NCBI RefSeq assembly: GCF_003014735.1
Contig: NZ_PYAX01000003.1
Span: 558,001 to 622,000, forward strand
DNA length: 64,000 nucleotides
Direction of reading: 5' to 3'
Origin: Saccharothrix carnea
GTDB taxonomy: Bacteria; Actinomycetota; Actinomycetes; Mycobacteriales; Pseudonocardiaceae
Made by a program: the position numbers and the translations under genes. The number at the start of each line of letters is the position of its first letter. Positions within the stretch are counted from its first letter, which is position 1. Of the stretch, positions 1 to 8,033 are shown one piece after another. The notes below the pieces were generated by a model. The model worked only from the letters and a program-made list of their open reading frames with translations, was not told the DNA's origin and ran no database searches.

Positions 1-1
1 G

Positions 2-1222
2 TCGTCCTCGAACTGGATCTTCGACCTCGGCCACGGCTACCCGGGCGGCCCCGGCAACTGGGGCACCGGCGAGATCCAGAACTACACCAACAGCACGAAC
101 AACATCAAGCTCGACGGCTCGGGCAACCTGCGCATCACCGCGCTGCGCGACGGCGCGGGCAACTGGACGTCGGCCCGCATCGAGACCCAGCGGGCGAACT
201 TCAAGGCGCCGGCGGGCGGCAAGCTCGCCATCGAGGGCCGCATCCAGATGCCCAACGTCACCGGCCAGGCCGCGCTCGGCTACTGGCCCGCGTTCTGGGC
301 GCTCGGCTCGCCGTACCGGGGCAACTACTGGAACTGGCCCGCCATCGGCGAGTTCGACGTCATGGAGAACGTCAACGGCATCAACTCCGTGTGGGGCGTG
401 CTGCACTGCGGCGTGAACCCGGGCGGGCCGTGCAACGAGACGAACGGCCTCGGCGCCAGCCGCGCGTGCCCCGGCTCGACGTGCCAGTCGGCGTTCCACA
501 CCTACCGGTTCGAGTGGGACGACAGCTCCTCGCCCAAGGCGTTGCGCTGGTACGTCGACGGCCAGCAGTTCCACAGCGTCACCCAGAACCAGATGGACGC
601 GACCACGTGGAACAACATGACCAGCCACGCGGGCTACTTCCTGCTGCTGAACCTGGCCATCGGCGGCGCGTTCCCCAACGGCGTGGCCGGTCACGGCACG
701 CCGACTGCGGCGACCGTGCCGGGTCACTCGATGCTGGTGGACTACGTCGCCGTGTGGACGGCGGGAGGCGGCACGCCGCCCACCACCACGACCACCACCA
801 ACCCGCCCGGCGGCAGCGGCTGGGACGCGTTCGCCGACATCCAGGCCGAGCAGGCGACGTCGCGGTCCGGAGGATCCATCGTGTCGGGTGACGGCGGTCA
901 GGCGGTGGCGCAGTTGGCCAACGGCAACTCGCTGCGGTTCTCCGGCGTCAGGTTCGGCTCGCGCACGGCCACCCAGTTCGTCGCACGGGCCGCGTCCGGT
1001 GCGTCCGGCGGGGTGAGCGGCCTGGTCGAGGTGCGGCTGGACAGCCCGACCGCGGCACCGGTCGGCAGCTTCGCCATCGCCAACACCGGCGGCTGGCAGA
1101 GCTGGCGCACGATACCCGCGAACATCTCCGGCGTCACCGGCACGCACGACGTCTACATCACGTTCACCAGCGGCCAGCCCGCGCCTTTCGTGAGCCTGAA
1201 CTGGATCCGTTTCGGCACGTGA
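2..1222 (+). CDS. GH16 beta-glucanase with C-terminal CBM6-like domain (5' truncated)
   Basis: Secreted-type endo-beta-glucanase (laminarinase-like), expected to hydrolyse beta-1,3 or mixed-linkage glucans outside the cell. The reading frame is open from base 2, so the signal peptide and the first beta-strands lie before the window. The GH16 catalytic signature GEFDVME is visible; its nucleophile and acid/base glutamates are the codons at 350-352 and 365-367, preceded by the Trp-rich substrate cleft. After residue about 260 a Thr/Pro/Gly linker (TTTTTTNPP) leads to a roughly 130-residue beta-rich module ending in LNWIRF, typical of CBM6 carbohydrate-binding domains. A strong hairpin follows the stop codon. 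The exact glucan specificity cannot be told from sequence. Confidence 0.93.
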   Translation, partial: SSSNWIFDLGHGYPGGPGNWGTGEIQNYTNSTNNIKLDGSGNLRITALRDGAGNWTSARIETQRANFKAPAGGKLAIEGRIQMPNVTGQAALGYWPAFWALGSPYRGNYWNWPAIGEFDVMENVNGINSVWGVLHCGVNPGGPCNETNGLGASRACPGSTCQSAFHTYRFEWDDSSSPKALRWYVDGQQFHSVTQNQMDATTWNNMTSHAGYFLLLNLAIGGAFPNGVAGHGTPTAATVPGHSMLVDYVAVWTAGGGTPPTTTTTTNPPGGSGWDAFADIQAEQATSRSGGSIVSGDGGQAVAQLANGNSLRFSGVRFGSRTATQFVARAASGASGGVSGLVEVRLDSPTAAPVGSFAIANTGGWQSWRTIPANISGVTGTHDVYITFTSGQPAPFVSLNWIRFGT

Positions 1223-1228
1223 GTGCTC

Positions 1229-1268
1229 GTGGCGGGCCGCGCGACCCTCCTGCCGCGCGGCCCGCCAC
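1229..1268 (+). terminator. Hairpin terminator after the GH16 gene
   Basis: A 15-bp perfect stem (1229-1243 pairing with 1254-1268, core GGCGGGCCGCGCG) with a 10-nt loop lies directly behind the glucanase stop codon. There is no long T-tract, as is common for actinomycete terminators. It also argues that the next gene starts downstream of it. Confidence 0.75.
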
Positions 1269-1281
1269 TACCATCGTCGAC

Positions 1282-1950
1282 GTGTACGCGGAACGCCCGT
1301 TCCCCGGTCTGGCCTGCGTGTGGCGACGGACCACGTCGTCGGCCGCCGTGGGGCGGGTCGTGCCGGACGGGTGCACCGACATCATCTACTCGACCGCCAC
1401 CGGGCAGCTGCACGTGGCCGGGCCGGACACGGTCGGGCACGTGACGTCCACGGCGCCCGGGACGCTGTTCGGCGTGCGGTTCGGTCCGGGTGTGGGGCCC
1501 TCGGCGTTCGGCCTGCCCGCGGTGGAGCTGCGTGACCAGCGAGTTCCGCTGTCGGAGCTGTGGGGGCCGTCGTCCCGGCTGGAGGACGCCCTGGGTGCGG
1601 CGTCGGACCCGTGCTCGGTGTTGGCGTCAGCCGCGCTGGCACGGCTGCGGGAGACGCCGCCGGATCCCGCGGTGGGTGCCATCGCGTCGTTCTCGGGCAA
1701 CGTCGGCGACCTGGCGCGGACGCTGGGCCTCAGCACCCGGCAACTGCACCGGCGCAGCCTGGCCGCGTTCGGCTACGGACCCAAGGTGCTGCACCGCGTG
1801 CTGCGGTTCGACCGGGCGGTCAAGCTGGCGTGGGAGGGCGTGCCGTTCGCCGACATCGCCCACCGCACCGGGTACGCCGACCAGGCACACCTGGCGCGCG
1901 AGGTGCGCGAGCTGGCGGGCGTGCCGCTGGGTCAGCTGATCCGGTCGTAG
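1282..1950 (+). CDS. AraC-family transcriptional regulator (DUF6597-type N-terminus)
   Basis: DNA-binding regulator of about 222 residues. The N-terminal part (RRTTSS...VVPDGCTDIIY) matches the DUF6597-type sensor region seen in many actinobacterial AraC proteins. Residues about 125-215 form the double helix-turn-helix of the AraC family (LARTLGLSTRQLHRR, then FADIAHRTGYADQAHLAREV). The frame stays open back to a GTG at 1219, but that start would run through the terminator hairpin at 1229-1268 and adds low-complexity residues, so GTG 1282 is preferred. The 3' end overlaps the convergent next gene by 19 bp. Target genes are unknown. Confidence 0.85.
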   Translation: MYAERPFPGLACVWRRTTSSAAVGRVVPDGCTDIIYSTATGQLHVAGPDTVGHVTSTAPGTLFGVRFGPGVGPSAFGLPAVELRDQRVPLSELWGPSSRLEDALGAASDPCSVLASAALARLRETPPDPAVGAIASFSGNVGDLARTLGLSTRQLHRRSLAAFGYGPKVLHRVLRFDRAVKLAWEGVPFADIAHRTGYADQAHLAREVRELAGVPLGQLIRS

Positions 1951-2795
1951 GCGCGCAGCGTCAGCAACGCCTCGATGGTCACCACGGGGCGCCACTCGAA
2001 GGTCGTCACCGGGGTCCAGGCGGGCCACGGGAACGTCCACCCGCCGTCGTCCCGCTGGCCCGAGGCCAACGCGTCGAGGTCCGCGTCGATCTCGTCGTCG
2101 CCGAACCACTTCCGGGCCAGGCTGTCCGGCGTCGGCGCGTAGTGGTGCGGCTTGTGCGTCTCCCCCGCCGCGTACCCCTCGTGCGCCTGCCCGTCGCCCA
2201 GGTCCACCAGCCCTTGCTCGCGCACCAACGTGCCCAACCGCTCCGCCGCCCGTTCCGCCCACGGCCGGTCGGGCACGTGGTCGAGGAAGCGGGCGCACGC
2301 GTTGGCCTCGTAGGGGTGCGTCTTGGTCAGGTCGGTGATGCGCCGCCGGCAGAACGCGGTGGCACCGTCCAGCCAGGTGTGCTCGACACCCATCTCGTGC
2401 AGGACGCTCGCCAGCAGGCCCGTGACCAGCAGGTCGGAGTCGCCGGAGGGCTGCCACCACGGCGCCCGCAGACCGTCGTGCCCGGTGTCCAGGCAGTTCG
2501 GCACCCCACCGTCGGCGTTGGTGATCGTGGTGAGGAAGTCGCACGCGGACCGCGCGTACTCGGTGTCGCCGACCTCTTCCAGCAGGGACAACGCGGTGTA
2601 GGTGTGCAACGGCTGACTGTCCGGCCCACGCCCGTCAGGCTCCAGGGCGTGCCCGAACCCGCCGTCGTCGTTGCGGTACGCCAACACGGCCGTCACCACG
2701 GCATCCCCCGGCCCACCGTCGAACAGGTACCGGAACCGCCGCTGCTCGAGGACGCGCGCGTTGAGCCACATGAAGGAACGAGCTGCTTCGATCAT
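1932..2795 (-). CDS. Alpha/alpha-toroid protein (prenyltransferase/terpene-cyclase-like repeats)
   Basis: A 287-residue cytosolic protein with repeated motifs of the type N-D-D-G-G-F, N-A-D-G-G-V and R-D-D-G-G-W, spaced through the sequence like the repeats of squalene-hopene cyclase and prenyltransferase beta-subunit alpha-toroids. It is far shorter than a real triterpene cyclase and I see no DXDD catalytic motif, so an enzyme function is not claimed. Start chosen at ATG 2795 (MIEAARSFMWLNARVLE); an open frame to 2885 has only unlikely sequence. It converges on the AraC-type gene with a 19-bp overlap. Confidence 0.75.
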   Translation of the reverse strand: MIEAARSFMWLNARVLEQRRFRYLFDGGPGDAVVTAVLAYRNDDGGFGHALEPDGRGPDSQPLHTYTALSLLEEVGDTEYARSACDFLTTITNADGGVPNCLDTGHDGLRAPWWQPSGDSDLLVTGLLASVLHEMGVEHTWLDGATAFCRRRITDLTKTHPYEANACARFLDHVPDRPWAERAAERLGTLVREQGLVDLGDGQAHEGYAAGETHKPHHYAPTPDSLARKWFGDDEIDADLDALASGQRDDGGWTFPWPAWTPVTTFEWRPVVTIEALLTLRAYDRIS

Positions 2796-2945
2796 GCGCC
2801 AGACGGTAGGCCCGTCCGCGGCCCGCCGTCTTGAACGGATCGGACGTCCATCCCCCGGCAGGAGTAACCGTCGCGATAGCCCCAACGGGGCCGAGGCCCT
2901 GTGCCATCATCACTTGGGGCAGTTCAGCGTGAGGGGAGCACGACG

Positions 2946-3368
2946 ATGTTGGACGCCGGAGGCGGCGGGGGCGTCAAGCGGATCGGTTTCGTCGCCGACA
3001 CCGTGTCGGCCGGACCATCGGGTTCAGGCGCAGGCCTGGTGGCGAGCCAAACCCACTTCAGCGTCGACCCACAGCAGGCGCAGAAGCTGATCGACGGTCT
3101 GGTCGAGGCACGTGACCGGCTGCAAGAGCTGTTCGACCAGTCATACCAGCTCAGTAACATCTCCTCACCCGGCAAGGACCCGTACAGCGGGTTCGCCGCC
3201 CTCGCGATCCAGCGCGCAGGCGGAACCGAGGTGGGTGGCTATGGGTGGGCCAACCAAGAGGCTTACAAAGCTCTGAACAACACCATCAACAACATCCAAG
3301 CGTCCCTGGAGTCCTACAAGAATCAGGACCAGGCGACCGCAGACGCCTTCAGCGGCGAAGGGAAGTAA
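2946..3368 (+). CDS. WXG100-like small protein of a T7SS accessory operon
   Basis: A 140-residue protein opening with a Gly-rich stretch, then a predicted helical pair (residues about 40-70 and 110-135) separated by a loop, as in WXG100/ESAT-6-like folds, although no clear W-x-G triplet is present. ATG 2946 is preceded by GAGGGGAG at good spacing. It is the first gene of a tight operon (2 nt before the DUF3558 lipoprotein, then PPE and EspG), a combination recurrent in Pseudonocardiaceae. Role: probably a small secreted or chaperoned partner. The fold assignment is inference from length, helix pattern and neighbours. Confidence 0.7.
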   Translation: MLDAGGGGGVKRIGFVADTVSAGPSGSGAGLVASQTHFSVDPQQAQKLIDGLVEARDRLQELFDQSYQLSNISSPGKDPYSGFAALAIQRAGGTEVGGYGWANQEAYKALNNTINNIQASLESYKNQDQATADAFSGEGK

Positions 3369-3370
3369 CC

Positions 3371-3976
3371 GTGCGGCGAGCAGTGCTGGCAGTACTCTCC
3401 GCAGCAGCCCTCACGGCGCTGACCGGTTGCTCCATGGAGGGCACACCGACACCCGCGACCACCACCACGACCGCTACCGCGGGCGGTCAGACCACCGAAC
3501 CGTCCGGCAACAGCGACGTGCCCGAGATCACCGGCCCGGAGCTGGACGTGACGAAGTTCGGCGGCCCGTGTGCGTTGCTCAAAAGCGATCAGTTGGCTAC
3601 CCGCGGCGTGACCAAGCCGGGCACCGAGCGCAATGACCCCGCCGGCACCACCTGCCAGTGGCGGCCCGACGACCGGGTCGACGGCACCAGCTTCAGCGCC
3701 ACGTTCCTGGACAAGACCAACGGGCTCGAAGGCTTTTACGAGAACCGCGACAAGAACCCGGTCTTCGAGCCGATCGAGGTGGCCGGATACCCGGCGGTGA
3801 ACGGTGACCCCACCGACGCGAAGAGCGGCTCCTGCTCGACCGCCGTCGGCACGGCCAAGGGTGAAGGCTTCGTCGTTCAGATCCATGTGAACGACGAGAA
3901 GCTGCCCGAGTACACCAACCCGTGCTCCGTCTCCAGCGCCATAGCGGAGACGATTGTCGGAAACCTGAAGGGGTAG
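3371..3976 (+). CDS. DUF3558 family lipoprotein
   Basis: A 201-residue lipoprotein. GTG 3371 follows the previous stop by 2 nt and has GAAGGGAAG upstream. The N-terminus is a type II signal peptide (VRRAVLAVLSAAALTALTGC) with the modified Cys at residue 20, followed by a Thr-rich tether. The remainder matches the DUF3558 pattern: FGGPCALL early, TTCQW in the middle, and CSTAVG and NPC-S late, which gives conserved Cys pairs likely to form disulfides outside the membrane. DUF3558 proteins are abundant in Pseudonocardiaceae and have no assigned biochemical role. Here the context links one to PPE/EspG export. Confidence 0.88.
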   Translation: MRRAVLAVLSAAALTALTGCSMEGTPTPATTTTTATAGGQTTEPSGNSDVPEITGPELDVTKFGGPCALLKSDQLATRGVTKPGTERNDPAGTTCQWRPDDRVDGTSFSATFLDKTNGLEGFYENRDKNPVFEPIEVAGYPAVNGDPTDAKSGSCSTAVGTAKGEGFVVQIHVNDEKLPEYTNPCSVSSAIAETIVGNLKG

Positions 3977-3980
3977 GGAC

Positions 3981-5327
3981 ATGGCCGGCGATGTGGACAT
4001 GGACCTGGGGGGCTTCGTGCTCCTTCAGATGGGGATGGGCGCCGAAAAGATCTACGGCTGGTTCCACGACGGCAAAGGGCCCGAACAGACCACCGACTCA
4101 GGCCAGGAGGCGTGGCGGAATGTCGCCAAGGGCCAAGTCGAGATCAGCGACCTGATCAACGAGGCCGTCCGGGCATCCGGCGCGGCTTGGGAAGGTGCGG
4201 CCGGCGATCAGGCGCGTGCCTCCACCACGCCGCTGGCCAGTTGGTCCGACACGGCGAGCACCAGCGCCGACACGGCAGGCGAGAACACGGCCGAGATCAG
4301 CCGTGCGTTCCGGCAGGCCAAGGACAGCCTGCAGAAGCCCGTCGACGTGCCCGACAAGCCCTGGTACAACGGCGTCGTCCCGTGGGACACGGACTACGAC
4401 GACGCGGTCGAGCAGAGCCAGCAGGTCAACTCGCACAACGTCACCGTGCTCAGCTCCTACGGCAACACGGCGAACTCCGCGACCGCGAGCATGCCGACGT
4501 TCCAGTCACCCGAGGAGATCGGGGCGAACGTCGAGAAGGAGAAGATCGAGATCCCGCCGCCCAAGCCCGGCAAGGGCAAGGACGACCGCACGGGCACCGG
4601 GGACGGTGACGGCACGGGTGACAGCAGCACGAACACGGGGACGACGAAGCCCTCGTGGACCGACCCCACCATCCCGGGACCCGGCAGCACGGGTGGTGAC
4701 AACACGACCAAGCCGTCGTGGGTCAACCCCGACACCAACCGGCCCCAGCCCGACATCGGGTACCGGCCGCCGCAGCTGCCGACGGACCCGCGGCAACCGT
4801 ACGACCCGCGGTTGCCCTATGACCCGCGGTTGCCGTACGACCCGCGCAATCCGAACGATCCGCGCAACCCCAACAACCCGCGCAACCGGCCGCCGACGAC
4901 GCCGCCGGGCGTGCCGCGCGTCCCCACGGGCCCCGGCGTTCCCGGTGGCGGTGGTGGCGGTAGCCGCGGGGGCGGCGGTGGCGGTGGTGGTGGCATCGGT
5001 GCTGGTCGAATCCCCGGCATGGGCGGCGGTCCCGGTGGCATGGGCCCGGGTGGGTTCGGGCCCGGCGGCATGTCCGGCGCGATGGGGCCCGGCGACGGCC
5101 GTGGTGGCTTCGGTCCCGGTGGCGCCGGCGGGTTCGGGCCCGGTGGTGCGGCCGGTGGGCGTGGTGGGCCCGGTGCGGCCGGCATGGGTGCCGCGGGCAT
5201 GGGCGCCGGTGGCGGCCGCGGTCAGGGTGAAGAGGACACGGAGCACAAGGCCGCGTCGTACCTGCAGGAGACCGAGGACGTCTTCGGCGACGGCACGATG
5301 GTGGCTCCACCGGTCATCGGTGAATAG
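3981..5327 (+). CDS. PPE-domain protein with Pro/Gly-rich C-terminal half
   Basis: A 448-residue type VII secretion substrate candidate. Residues 1-165 are helical with an AWEG turn (W-x-G type) followed by long amphipathic helices, as in PPE domains of non-mycobacterial actinomycetes. Residues about 190-425 are disordered: tandem YDPRLP/NDPRNP units (window 4795-4890), then Gly/Met/Pro-rich repeats. A short conserved-looking tail ends in APPVIGE. It lies 4 nt after the DUF3558 gene and 17 nt before the EspG gene, matching the known pairing of PPE proteins with EspG chaperones. No esx, ecc or mycosin genes are in this window, so the exporter must be elsewhere. Confidence 0.85.
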   Translation: MAGDVDMDLGGFVLLQMGMGAEKIYGWFHDGKGPEQTTDSGQEAWRNVAKGQVEISDLINEAVRASGAAWEGAAGDQARASTTPLASWSDTASTSADTAGENTAEISRAFRQAKDSLQKPVDVPDKPWYNGVVPWDTDYDDAVEQSQQVNSHNVTVLSSYGNTANSATASMPTFQSPEEIGANVEKEKIEIPPPKPGKGKDDRTGTGDGDGTGDSSTNTGTTKPSWTDPTIPGPGSTGGDNTTKPSWVNPDTNRPQPDIGYRPPQLPTDPRQPYDPRLPYDPRLPYDPRNPNDPRNPNNPRNRPPTTPPGVPRVPTGPGVPGGGGGGSRGGGGGGGGGIGAGRIPGMGGGPGGMGPGGFGPGGMSGAMGPGDGRGGFGPGGAGGFGPGGAAGGRGGPGAAGMGAAGMGAGGGRGQGEEDTEHKAASYLQETEDVFGDGTMVAPPVIGE

Positions 5328-5344
5328 CGGGAACAGGGGGGAAA

Positions 5345-6163
5345 GTGCTGCGCACCAGGGTGGCCATCCCGGTCGTCGCGCTCTACAACGCCTGGCAGGC
5401 CGAAGGTCTGCCGACGCTGCACAACGCGCTGCTGGCCCAGGTCGACTTCGACGACGACCAGCTCGCCGAGGGTGACGTCACGGTGCTGGCCGACCTCGCC
5501 CGGCGTGGTTGGGCCGAGCTGGAACGGCTCGGCCTGGCCCGCGGCAGGCAGGTGCACGCCGACCTGAGCCGGTCGCTGCGCCTGATCTCGGACGCGAGCA
5601 CCGAGTACTACGCGTTCTTCAACCAGGGCGACGACGAGACGCGCACCGCCCTGGTGGTGCAGTCGGGTGACGACGCGCTGCGCGTGGTGCTGCGGGCGGA
5701 CAAGCACTTCGTGCTGGAGCCGGTCCGGGTCGAGGACGTGGTGCAGTCCCTGGTGTCCGCGCTGCCGGAGGCCAAGCCGGGGCGCGGCGGCGTGATCTCG
5801 CTGCCCGCGGACGCCTTGAACGACCAGCCGCGCAGGCCGCGGCCGGACGAGGACGGTGGGTCGTTCCTGCAGGCCAGCAGGCCGACCGGGGCGCACGTGT
5901 CCGAGGCGCAGCAGGTGCGCAAGCTGCTCGCCGAGCAGCGCACCGGCGGCGGCCAGCTGTACGCCGCACGACGTGACCGCTTCGGCCGCAAGCAGCGGTG
6001 CGCGGCGCCGTTGACGTACTTCGACACGATCACCGGCCGCTACCTGTCGGCGAAGACGACCGGCGGCGACGGCACGCCGTGGATCACCGTGCAGCCGGCC
6101 GACTTCACCACGTTGCAGAACCGGTTGCGGCAGCTCAGCGCCGACGCAGCGCCTCGCGGTTGA
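5345..6163 (+). CDS. ESX secretion-associated protein, EspG family
   Basis: A 272-residue cytosolic chaperone-like protein. EspG proteins bind the tip of the PPE helical bundle and keep it soluble until export. The sequence has the family layout: N-terminal VALYNAWQAEGLP, a central sheet region (YYAFFNQGDDETRTALVVQSGDD), and a C-terminal DTITGRYLSAKT...ITVQPAD segment. GTG 5345 is preceded by a G-rich ribosome-binding region (CAGGGGGGAAA). It is last in the operon after WXG-like, DUF3558 and PPE genes. Its 3' end overlaps the convergent flavoenzyme gene by 29 bp. Confidence 0.87.
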   Translation: MLRTRVAIPVVALYNAWQAEGLPTLHNALLAQVDFDDDQLAEGDVTVLADLARRGWAELERLGLARGRQVHADLSRSLRLISDASTEYYAFFNQGDDETRTALVVQSGDDALRVVLRADKHFVLEPVRVEDVVQSLVSALPEAKPGRGGVISLPADALNDQPRRPRPDEDGGSFLQASRPTGAHVSEAQQVRKLLAEQRTGGGQLYAARRDRFGRKQRCAAPLTYFDTITGRYLSAKTTGGDGTPWITVQPADFTTLQNRLRQLSADAAPRG

Positions 6164-7298
6164 GCTCGGCCGGGCTGCGGTGCCCGGACAGGCCCAGCGT
6201 CAGGTCGAAGTCGGCGAGCAGGCTGCGCAGCACGTGCCGGACGCCGACCTGACCGCCGTGCGCCAGGCCGTAGGCGAACGGACGGCCGACGAGCACGGCC
6301 TTCGCGCCCAGCGCCAGCGCCTTGACGATGTCCGCGCCGCCGCGGATGCCGGAGTCGAACAGCACCTCGACCTGCTCACCGACCGCGTCGGCGATCTCCG
6401 GCAGTACCTCCAGCGACCCGACCGCGCCGTCGACCTGCCGTCCGCCGTGGTTGGACACGACGATCCCGTCCACCCCCGCGTCCACGGCCTTGCGCGCGTC
6501 GTCCACGTGCTGGATGCCCTTGAGCACGATCGGCCCGTCCCAGTGCTCGCGCAGGAACGACAGCTGGTCCCACGACTTGTCGGTGCCGGTGAACAGCTGC
6601 ACCCACCGCAGGATCGCCATCGGCAGGTCGTCCTCGGGTGACGCGGCGAGCCCCGCCCGGAACGCCGGGTCGGAGAACGGGATCGCCGTGCCGACACCGC
6701 GCAGGAACGGCAGGTAGGACCGGTCGAGGTCGTGCGGGCGCCACGCCAGCGTCCACGTGTCGAGCGTGACGACGAGGACCCGGTACCCGGCCCCGCGCGC
6801 CCGGTCCAGGATGCTCGCCGCCACGTCCGGGTCGTTCGGCCAGTAGAGCTGGAACCACCGCGCCGCGTCACCGGCCGCCTCGGCGACCTCCTCGATCGTG
6901 TGCGAGGACGCAGTCGACAGCACGAACGGCACACCCAGCTCCGCCGCCGCACGGGCGGTCGCCAACTCGCCGTCCGGGTGGAGGATCGACTGCACGCCAA
7001 CGGGCGCCAGCAACACCGGCGCGGGCATCTCGGTGCCCAGCAACGACGTCCCGAGGTGCCGCTCGGTGGCGTTGGTGAGCATCCGGGGCACGATCCGCCA
7101 ATCGTCGAACGCCTCCCGGTTCGCCCGGGCGGTCGCACCCCCACCAGCCGCACCCGCCACGTACCAGAACGGCCCCGGCCCGAGCCGTTCCCGGGCGGAC
7201 GCCTCCAGCGCTCCGGGATCCGTGGTGAACGGCGGCACGTTCCCCGCCAGCCCTTGCAGGTAGATCTCGTTCTGGTAGGCAGCGAACTGACCAGTCAC
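6135..7298 (-). CDS. Lactate 2-monooxygenase-like FMN-dependent alpha-hydroxy-acid oxidase
   Basis: A cytosolic TIM-barrel FMN enzyme of about 387 residues, closest in pattern to mycobacterial lactate 2-monooxygenase (lactate + O2 to acetate + CO2). The family catalytic motif SNHGGRQVDG carries the proton-abstracting His and substrate-binding Arg, and the phosphate site GGADIVKALALGA is present. GTG 7298 (VTGQFAAYQNEIY) lines up with a displaced copy of the gene's original start at 12279; ATG 7310 in the same frame is an alternative. The first codons come from the inserted island rather than from the chromosome (see att sites), so its promoter and leader have been replaced. Close relatives oxidise other L-2-hydroxyacids, so the substrate is provisional. 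Confidence 0.88.
   Translation of the reverse strand: MTGQFAAYQNEIYLQGLAGNVPPFTTDPGALEASARERLGPGPFWYVAGAAGGGATARANREAFDDWRIVPRMLTNATERHLGTSLLGTEMPAPVLLAPVGVQSILHPDGELATARAAAELGVPFVLSTASSHTIEEVAEAAGDAARWFQLYWPNDPDVAASILDRARGAGYRVLVVTLDTWTLAWRPHDLDRSYLPFLRGVGTAIPFSDPAFRAGLAASPEDDLPMAILRWVQLFTGTDKSWDQLSFLREHWDGPIVLKGIQHVDDARKAVDAGVDGIVVSNHGGRQVDGAVGSLEVLPEIADAVGEQVEVLFDSGIRGGADIVKALALGAKAVLVGRPFAYGLAHGGQVGVRHVLRSLLADFDLTLGLSGHRSPAELNREALRRR
7262..7286. repeat. attL-like direct repeat, left end of island
   Basis: The 16-bp core AGATCTCGTTCTGGTA (7262-7277) recurs exactly at 12246-12261, and the match extends to 23 of 25 bp (7262-7286 versus 12246-12270). It lies within the 5' coding part of the flavoenzyme gene (codons for YQNEIY). 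Site-specific integration by a tyrosine recombinase would produce exactly this arrangement. Confidence 0.8.
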
Positions 7299-7319
7299 TT
7301 TGTGCCCCATCCCCCGCTC

Positions 7320-7337
7320 AGGCCGTCTACAGGCCGT
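7320..7337. repeat. Paired AGGCCGT repeats (candidate integrase arm sites), left
   Basis: AGGCCGT occurs at 7320-7326 and 7331-7337, start-to-start distance 11 bp. The same heptamer pair with the same 11-bp spacing occurs near the other end of the island at 12121-12138. One-helical-turn spacing at both ends suggests arm-type binding sites for the island recombinase. The pair overlaps the integrase stop codon. Confidence 0.5.
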
Positions 7338-7506
7338 CTGCGGAACCGTCCGCGTCGTCGGTCTGCGGATCATGCTCGTTCCCATCCACCTCCCCCGCAA
7401 GCACACGATCGACCGCATTTCGGGTGCGATCGCTGCTGGACGGCAGAAGGTGCGTGTAGACCCGCATCGTGAAGGCCGGGTCGGAGTGGCCCAACCACTC
7501 TCGCTC
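7327..7506 (-). pseudogene. C-terminal remnant of a tyrosine site-specific integrase
   Basis: Read from 7506 down, this frame encodes about 59 residues beginning REWLGHSDPAFTMRVYTHLL. That is the diagnostic end of pSAM2-type phage integrases: the LGHSDP box with its catalytic His region and the nucleophile Tyr in MRVYTHLL, followed by a short charged tail and a TAG at 7327-7329. No upstream integrase domain exists; immediately upstream the DNA changes into a winged-helix gene in another frame. The recombinase was therefore destroyed by a deletion that fused its 3' end to that gene. The island cannot move by itself. Confidence 0.85.
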
Positions 7507-7792
7507 CTTGCAACGTCTCCTGGTCGACGGTCACGTGCCCCAGCTCCACCAGGTCGTTGCAGATGTGGCGCACCACCGAGTACGGCAGTTCCACGGACCG
7601 CGCCAACGACCGCAACGACCACTCCTCGTGCGGGTAGCCGACGAGCCGGCGCATCACCGCCTCGAACATGAACGGCTTGTACCCCGAATCAGACAGCCTC
7701 TCCAACGGGAGACCGTCACGCACCACACGGGGCAGACCGCCGACACCGTTCGGCCGACGACGACCCCGCTCCACAGCCTGATCAACGCTCAT
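7370..7792 (-). CDS. Winged-helix DNA-binding protein with chimeric C-terminus
   Basis: A 140-codon gene. Residues about 40-95 form a GntR/MarR-like winged helix (EWSLRSLARSVELPYSVVRHICNDLVELGHV). After about residue 96 the frame runs through the integrase remnant out of phase (GARVVGPLRPG...), so the last 45 residues are an artefact of the deletion. ATG 7792 overlaps the stop of the preceding small gene (ATGAGCG), indicating coupling. In actinomycete integrative elements such genes regulate replication or excision; here the role is unknown and the protein is probably altered. Confidence 0.6.
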   Translation of the reverse strand: MSVDQAVERGRRRPNGVGGLPRVVRDGLPLERLSDSGYKPFMFEAVMRRLVGYPHEEWSLRSLARSVELPYSVVRHICNDLVELGHVTVDQETLQGARVVGPLRPGLHDAGLHAPSAVQQRSHPKCGRSCACGGGGWERA

Positions 7793-8033
7793 CCGACTCA
7801 ACCCCCTCAGCCTTGGCACCCTCGCGCTTGGCCCAATACAGCGCCTCGTGGTGGTGACCTCGATCAACTTCCGCGACCCGCGCGTACACCTCGGCCGACC
7901 GCAGGTAGAACTCACGCCACACATCAGGCGACGCATCCGGCGCGGGCATCAGATGCGTCAATGCCTCGTGTGCGTCCTTAAGCAACGTCACCGCGTACGC
8001 CGCCGCCCACCGGTCAGGCTTGGTCCTCGCCAC
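7782..8033 (-). CDS. Small island protein, 83 residues, unknown function
   Basis: A short, charged, mostly helical protein (MARTKPDRWAAAYAVTLLKD...) with no recognised domain. It overlaps its upstream neighbour by 20 bp and its downstream neighbour by 11 bp, so four minus-strand genes form one coupled operon (8817 down to 7370). Such compact strings of small helical proteins are usual in actinomycete plasmids and integrative conjugative elements. Residues 25-60 carry an SPDVWREFYLRSAEVYARVAEVD segment that also suggests a helical bundle. No function is proposed. Confidence 0.55.
   Translation of the reverse strand: MARTKPDRWAAAYAVTLLKDAHEALTHLMPAPDASPDVWREFYLRSAEVYARVAEVDRGHHHEALYWAKREGAKAEGVESDER

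Noticed and set aside
1219..1281. Upstream start of the AraC-type gene at GTG 1219
   Set aside because: It would place the terminator hairpin of the glucanase inside the coding region and adds only low-complexity residues.
4795..4890. Short tandem repeats in the PPE gene considered as a CRISPR-like array
   Set aside because: Units are 12-15 bp without spacers and are in frame, encoding YDPRLP/NDPRNP.
5236..5300. T7SS export signal Y-x-x-x-D/E at the PPE C-terminus
   Set aside because: YLQET does not fit the spacing, so I do not claim the canonical signal.
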